NCBI RefSeq assembly: GCF_024684275.1
Contig: NZ_JAIKXF010000091.1
Span: 70,440-134,439 of the forward strand
Direction of reading: 5' to 3'
DNA from: Ruminococcus sp.
GTDB taxonomy: Bacteria > Bacillota_A > Clostridia > Oscillospirales > Ruminococcaceae
Length of the DNA: 64,000 nucleotides
Shown here: one piece after another, positions 60,821 through 64,000 of the stretch
Position numbering within the stretch: position 1 is the stretch's first letter
How the letters are laid out: each line of letters begins with the position of its first letter
Program-made: the position numbers and the translations under genes
The notes under the pieces: generated by a model
The model's database searches: none
What the model was told of the DNA's origin: nothing
What the model saw: the letters and a program-made list of their open reading frames with translations, nothing else

Positions 60821-62506
60821 ATGAATAATGAACGTGAGCTTGAATTTTATCGTCTGTATACACAGCTTGCTTCACTTACACAGATTGTAAATCAGGAGCC
60901 TGATATTCCTCAGATAGAAAATATAATGAATAAAATAGCAGCTATGTTCCGCCTTTCAAAGGCTATCACCTATTTTTACCGCAGCCCTGCTGACGAAAAG
61001 CTCGGCAAGGGCGAAGTTATGTGCAGCTACGATACGGGAATGGAAGGCAAGCCCGTACATACAGTACGCTTTGTAACAAAATTTATGGCCATATCAACTA
61101 TGACCATATATATGAGCGAAGGCGAGGAACCCCTGTCGGATAAGGAGTTTTTCATGACAGACCTTACCATGAGGACTGCCCTCGCATTTATCAGCCGCAA
61201 TCGATTGCAGGTAATGGCTGAACAGCTTGCATTCTTCGACGATATGGGCTTCCGCAATATCCGCAGCTTTTTCAGATATATGGCATGGAAGGATCAGCGC
61301 GGAGATTTTGACGGCAAGGCTGCCATAAACTATAATCTAAGACATTTTTCACTGATAAACGAGGAATACGGCAGAAAAGCCGGAGATACCACCCTCAGGA
61401 ATCACTACAAGCACATAGAGGAGCTTATCGGCAATGGCGGTATTATTTCCCGTCTCGGAGGAGACGCCTTCGTCTGTATATGCGATCAGACCGACCTGCC
61501 TGACCTTCTCGATTACCTCAATGAGGCAATAGTAGTTGTCAACGAGAGCGGCAGCACTGCCCGTATATCATGCTATGCAGGAGCTTTCCTCATTCCCGAC
61601 GGATATACTGTAGCTGTTCCGAATGACATAATGGGAAAGGTCATGCACGCCTATCAGTTAGCAAGAAACGGGGTTCATGGCAATATCATATTCTTCTCGG
61701 ATACACTATTGACAGACAGAGAAAGATCAAGGCGCATACAGAATATGTTCCCTGATGCTCTGAACAACAACGAATTTCAGGTTTTCTATCAGCCAAAGGT
61801 CAACATCGTAACAGGTGAGATATGCGGCGCCGAGGCGCTCTGCCGCTGGTTCCATGACGGCAGTATAGTTCCGCCTACTGAGTTTATTTCCATTCTCGAA
61901 GAGACCAGCGAGATCTGCAAGCTGGATTTCTATATGCTGGACAAGGTATGCAGCCATATCCGCAGGTGGCTGGACGAAGGCAAAAATGCTGTTCGCATAT
62001 CAGTAAACCTTTCAAGACGGCATATGACCAATCCCAAGCTTCTTCAGACTCTCATAGAGATCATTGACAGATACAGCGTACCTCATCAGTTCATCGAGAT
62101 AGAGCTCACCGAAACCACCACTGACGTGGAATTCAAGGATCTCCGCCGCGTAGTTGACGGACTTCACCAGCAGAATATATACACCTCTGTGGACGATTTC
62201 GGCATGGGATACTCTTCACTTAACCTCATCAGAGTCGTTCCGTGGAACGTCCTCAAGGTAGACAGGATATTCCTGCCACTCGACGGAGAATCCCCAAACA
62301 GCACCAGAAGTGTCATGTTCAGGCACGTTCTGGCTATGTCAAAGGAAATAGGTCTTGAATGTATCGTAGAGGGTGTCGAGACTCCTGCACAGCTGGAGCT
62401 CCTCCGCCGGAACGGCTGTGAGCTTGCACAGGGATTCTTTTTTGACAAGCCTCTTCCTCTGGAGGAGTTTGAAAAAAGACTTGAAAAAAAGTGTTATCCT
62501 GTATAA
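60821..62506 (+). CDS. Soluble GGDEF-like/EAL protein with GAF-like N-terminus
   Basis: About 561 residues without membrane segments. The N-terminal part (about 1-130) has GAF-like length and pattern (IENIMNKIAAMFRLSKAI, ending in a helix before the GGDEF domain). GGDEF-like domain (about 150-300) reads RLGGDAF, lacking the catalytic Glu, and the EAL domain (about 310-561) is complete: EALCRWF (Glu about 338), SVNLSRRHM, ELTETTTD, DDFGMGYSS, LKVDRIFL, EGVETP and QGFFFDKP. I start at the ATG at 60821 after GGAGG; an upstream ATG at 60731 falls just after the promoter. Confidence 0.87.
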   Translation: MNNERELEFYRLYTQLASLTQIVNQEPDIPQIENIMNKIAAMFRLSKAITYFYRSPADEKLGKGEVMCSYDTGMEGKPVHTVRFVTKFMAISTMTIYMSEGEEPLSDKEFFMTDLTMRTALAFISRNRLQVMAEQLAFFDDMGFRNIRSFFRYMAWKDQRGDFDGKAAINYNLRHFSLINEEYGRKAGDTTLRNHYKHIEELIGNGGIISRLGGDAFVCICDQTDLPDLLDYLNEAIVVVNESGSTARISCYAGAFLIPDGYTVAVPNDIMGKVMHAYQLARNGVHGNIIFFSDTLLTDRERSRRIQNMFPDALNNNEFQVFYQPKVNIVTGEICGAEALCRWFHDGSIVPPTEFISILEETSEICKLDFYMLDKVCSHIRRWLDEGKNAVRISVNLSRRHMTNPKLLQTLIEIIDRYSVPHQFIEIELTETTTDVEFKDLRRVVDGLHQQNIYTSVDDFGMGYSSLNLIRVVPWNVLKVDRIFLPLDGESPNSTRSVMFRHVLAMSKEIGLECIVEGVETPAQLELLRRNGCELAQGFFFDKPLPLEEFEKRLEKKCYPV

Positions 62507-62530
62507 AAAAGCCTAAAGGAATATATATAC

Positions 62531-62566
62531 AAAAAGTCACAGCGCTTTACGGTGCTGTGACTTTTT
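62531..62566. terminator. Bidirectional terminator between the EAL and dockerin genes
   Basis: Perfect 13-bp stem AAAAAGTCACAGC / GCTGTGACTTTTT with a 10-base loop between convergent genes; both strands end in T-runs. Confidence 0.9.
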
Positions 62567-62567
62567 C

Positions 62568-63803
62568 TTACATTTGCTTGATATAGTCCTCAAAAGGTAT
62601 TATCTCGCCTGCTGCCGTTGAGGTATATGCGTAGTAGGACAGTATAGCAGACGCATCAACTGCATTTACAAGTCCGTTTCCGTCGGTGTCTGCTGCTTTT
62701 ATCTGCTGAGCTGTAAATCCGCCCTCCTGCTTTGTGGAGACCTTTGCATAATAGGTCAGCACCTCAGATGCATCAACTGCATTGATATAGCCGTCGCTGT
62801 TCACGTCGCCAAGCTTGTCGGAAACAGGCGCAGGAGCCTTGCCCAGTGATTTAAAGCTATAACCGTACTTCTTTGCATAAGCCTCGGCTGTAGAGTCGTC
62901 ATAGCCCTTTATGGCTCCGCTGTAATCCTTGTAATTATTGGCAAAGGTGGTCGCTCTGTCGAAAATCTCGGCATTGGGGTTAAGGATAGTGACCTCTTCA
63001 AGGGCAGCACAGTTGGTGAAAGCCTGCATACCTATATCCTCAACTGACGCAGGGATAGTCACAGCAGTAAGTGAAGAACAGCCCGAAAAGGCGCTATACC
63101 CTATCTGAGTCACGGTTTCGGGGATAGTGACCTTTTTCAGCGAAGTGTGTCCCCAGAATGAATTGCTTATTATGTTCGTGACCGTATCGGGAACGGCTGC
63201 TTCCTCGATATCTGCCGTAAATATAAGCATACCGTTCACGATAACGTAATCCGTTTTTTCGACTTCATTATTCAGCCATGCCGTACCGCTAAAGGCAAGA
63301 GAGCCGATATTATTGACCGATGAGGGTATGGATACCTCTTCAAGAGCTCTGCACATTGCAAATGCCGAAGAACCGATACTTGTTACAGAATCAGGAAAAT
63401 TCACAGACCTCAGCGCCATACAGCCGCTGAATGCATAGGTCCCTATAGACGTAACCGTGTCAGAAAGGGTGACAGATACAAGATTCGGACATTCACTGAA
63501 GCACTGCGCACCCACGCTGGTTATGCCGCTTCCAATAATTACTTTTTTTATTTTTTCCTTCTGCTCTGTCCATGACGGAGCAGCCTGAGAATTGAGCCCG
63601 TACATATCTCCTGTACCGCTTATGGTAAGCGTTCCGTCACCTGCCAGCTCCCATGATGCACTCTTTCCGCAGGTGCCGCTTAAAGCTGTCTCTGCTGCTG
63701 ATGCCTCAATTGCCGGAATCCTCTCTGATACAGGCAATACTCCGCTTATGCTCATGAGCATTGCAGCTGCCGCTGCAAGTAATGAAGCTCTCTTAAAATT
63801 CAT
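62568..63803 (-). CDS. Secreted leucine-rich-repeat (BspA/LRR_5) protein with type I dockerin
   Basis: About 411 residues. Signal peptide (about 1-35) with a Lys/Arg start and Ala/Leu core; a short beta region with GTCGKSASWELAGDGTLTISG common before BspA repeats; LRR_5 repeats (about 75-260) with the ITSVGAQCFSECPNLVSVTL-type unit; then a dockerin (about 335-400) with two calcium-loop motifs DVNSDGYINAVDASEVL and DTDGNGLVNAVDASAIL. Dockerins bind cohesins, so the protein is likely attached to a cellulosome or cell surface. The ATG at 63803 follows GGGGGC by six bases. No catalytic domain is visible; adhesion or scaffolding is likely. Confidence 0.9.
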   Translation of the reverse strand: MNFKRASLLAAAAAMLMSISGVLPVSERIPAIEASAAETALSGTCGKSASWELAGDGTLTISGTGDMYGLNSQAAPSWTEQKEKIKKVIIGSGITSVGAQCFSECPNLVSVTLSDTVTSIGTYAFSGCMALRSVNFPDSVTSIGSSAFAMCRALEEVSIPSSVNNIGSLAFSGTAWLNNEVEKTDYVIVNGMLIFTADIEEAAVPDTVTNIISNSFWGHTSLKKVTIPETVTQIGYSAFSGCSSLTAVTIPASVEDIGMQAFTNCAALEEVTILNPNAEIFDRATTFANNYKDYSGAIKGYDDSTAEAYAKKYGYSFKSLGKAPAPVSDKLGDVNSDGYINAVDASEVLTYYAKVSTKQEGGFTAQQIKAADTDGNGLVNAVDASAILSYYAYTSTAAGEIIPFEDYIKQM

Positions 63804-63825
63804 GATAATGCCCCCTAAAACTTTT

Positions 63826-63853
63826 ATCATAATTAATGTCTGCTCAATAACAA
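63826..63853 (-). promoter_or_regulatory. Candidate promoter of the dockerin gene
   Basis: Minus-strand -35 TTGTTA (63848-63853) and -10 TATGAT (63826-63831) with a 16-base spacer. The -35 lies in the arm of the adjacent hairpin. Confidence 0.4.
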
Positions 63854-63964
63854 AAAATTGGCTTTATATAGCTTTTAAAAGCCAATTTTTTGTTATCAAA
63901 GTGCAAGAAAAAATAAATAAGCCAATTATTTTTCTTGCACTTTGTTTTGCCCTTTAGGGCAAAA
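63847..63964. repeat. Three consecutive long hairpins at the right edge
   Basis: Hairpin 1: perfect 19-bp A/T-rich stem (63847-63865 with 63878-63896). Hairpin 2: 16-bp stem (63897-63912 with 63929-63944), starting at the next base. Hairpin 3: 9-bp stem TTTTGCCCT / AGGGCAAAA (63945-63953 with 63956-63964), again directly adjacent. T-runs occur in several arms. They may be stacked terminators of a gene beyond the window, or a mobile repeat. No coding sequence is seen between 63804 and 64000. Confidence 0.7.
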
Positions 63965-64000
63965 TGAGCTTGACATAAAGAAATGTAATGCGCAAATTCC

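Noticed and set aside
1..64000. tRNA or rRNA genes
   Set aside because: No cloverleaf-like segments with a GTTCGA-type T-loop or rRNA cores were noticed by eye; a covariance search would settle it.

Overview
The window looks like a chromosomal segment of a low-to-mid GC Firmicute of the Ruminococcus/Ruminococcaceae type. The evidence is a secreted leucine-rich-repeat protein ending in a type I dockerin at the right end (cellulosome-style attachment), Clostridia-type homologues throughout (spoVG, a SpoIID-domain protein, a SpoVD/FtsI-like PASTA transpeptidase, two class B-like sortases, DUF4321 next to mreB), strong AGGAGG ribosome sites, and sigma-A promoters that are often TTGnnn-17-TATAAT with an extended TG. 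No rRNA, tRNA, CRISPR, prophage or insertion sequence was recognised. This is mostly core chromosome with a few accessory blocks.

Left part (1-13.6 kb, minus strand). A division and cell wall (dcw) cluster runs mraZ, rsmH, ftsL-like, PASTA transpeptidase, murE (cut by the window edge). It is preceded by two arrays of 10-bp-phased GGTGAA-type boxes, probably MraZ operators. Between the ftsL-like gene and the transpeptidase lies about 440 bp with no gene, holding a strongly folding RNA-like element that ends in a terminator. Upstream is a probable operon: cysteine desulfurase, thiI, cinA-type amidase, two sortases, SpoIID-domain protein.

Middle (13.8-34 kb, mostly plus strand). YfhO-type membrane protein and NUDIX hydrolase; divergent spoVG and murC-lexA; a small HExxH membrane protein; zapA, U32 peptidase, dut; DUF4321; then mreB-mreC-mreD-PBP2 and an M23 peptidase, i.e. 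the elongation machinery. A DtxR-type regulator is followed by a MurL/MurD2 pair (the L-Glu route to the peptidoglycan precursor), then class II aldolase and a small unknown protein.

Right part (34-64 kb). A flavoprotein; an orphan, shortened PglX-like adenine methyltransferase with no other BREX genes; xylulokinase; two VanZ-like proteins; a ROK-type regulator; an AEC transporter; two paralogous zinc-ribbon membrane proteins that appear duplicated with their promoter and terminator; DUF2225-like protein; tex; a hydrolase; an exonuclease and MmcQ-EVE pair; a three-gene operon encoding all four activities for GDP-D-glycero-alpha-D-manno-heptose; a block of four cyclic-di-GMP proteins (one apparently competent cyclase, three GGDEF-like/EAL proteins with intact EAL residues); and the dockerin protein, with three consecutive long hairpins at the window edge.

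The recurring theme is the envelope: precursor synthesis (murC, murD2/murL, murE), division (mraZ to transpeptidase, zapA), elongation (mreBCD/PBP2), surface attachment (sortases, dockerin) and glycan sugars (GDP-heptose). Promoters, terminators and start-site choices below were read by eye; family assignments come from motifs and recall, not from searches.
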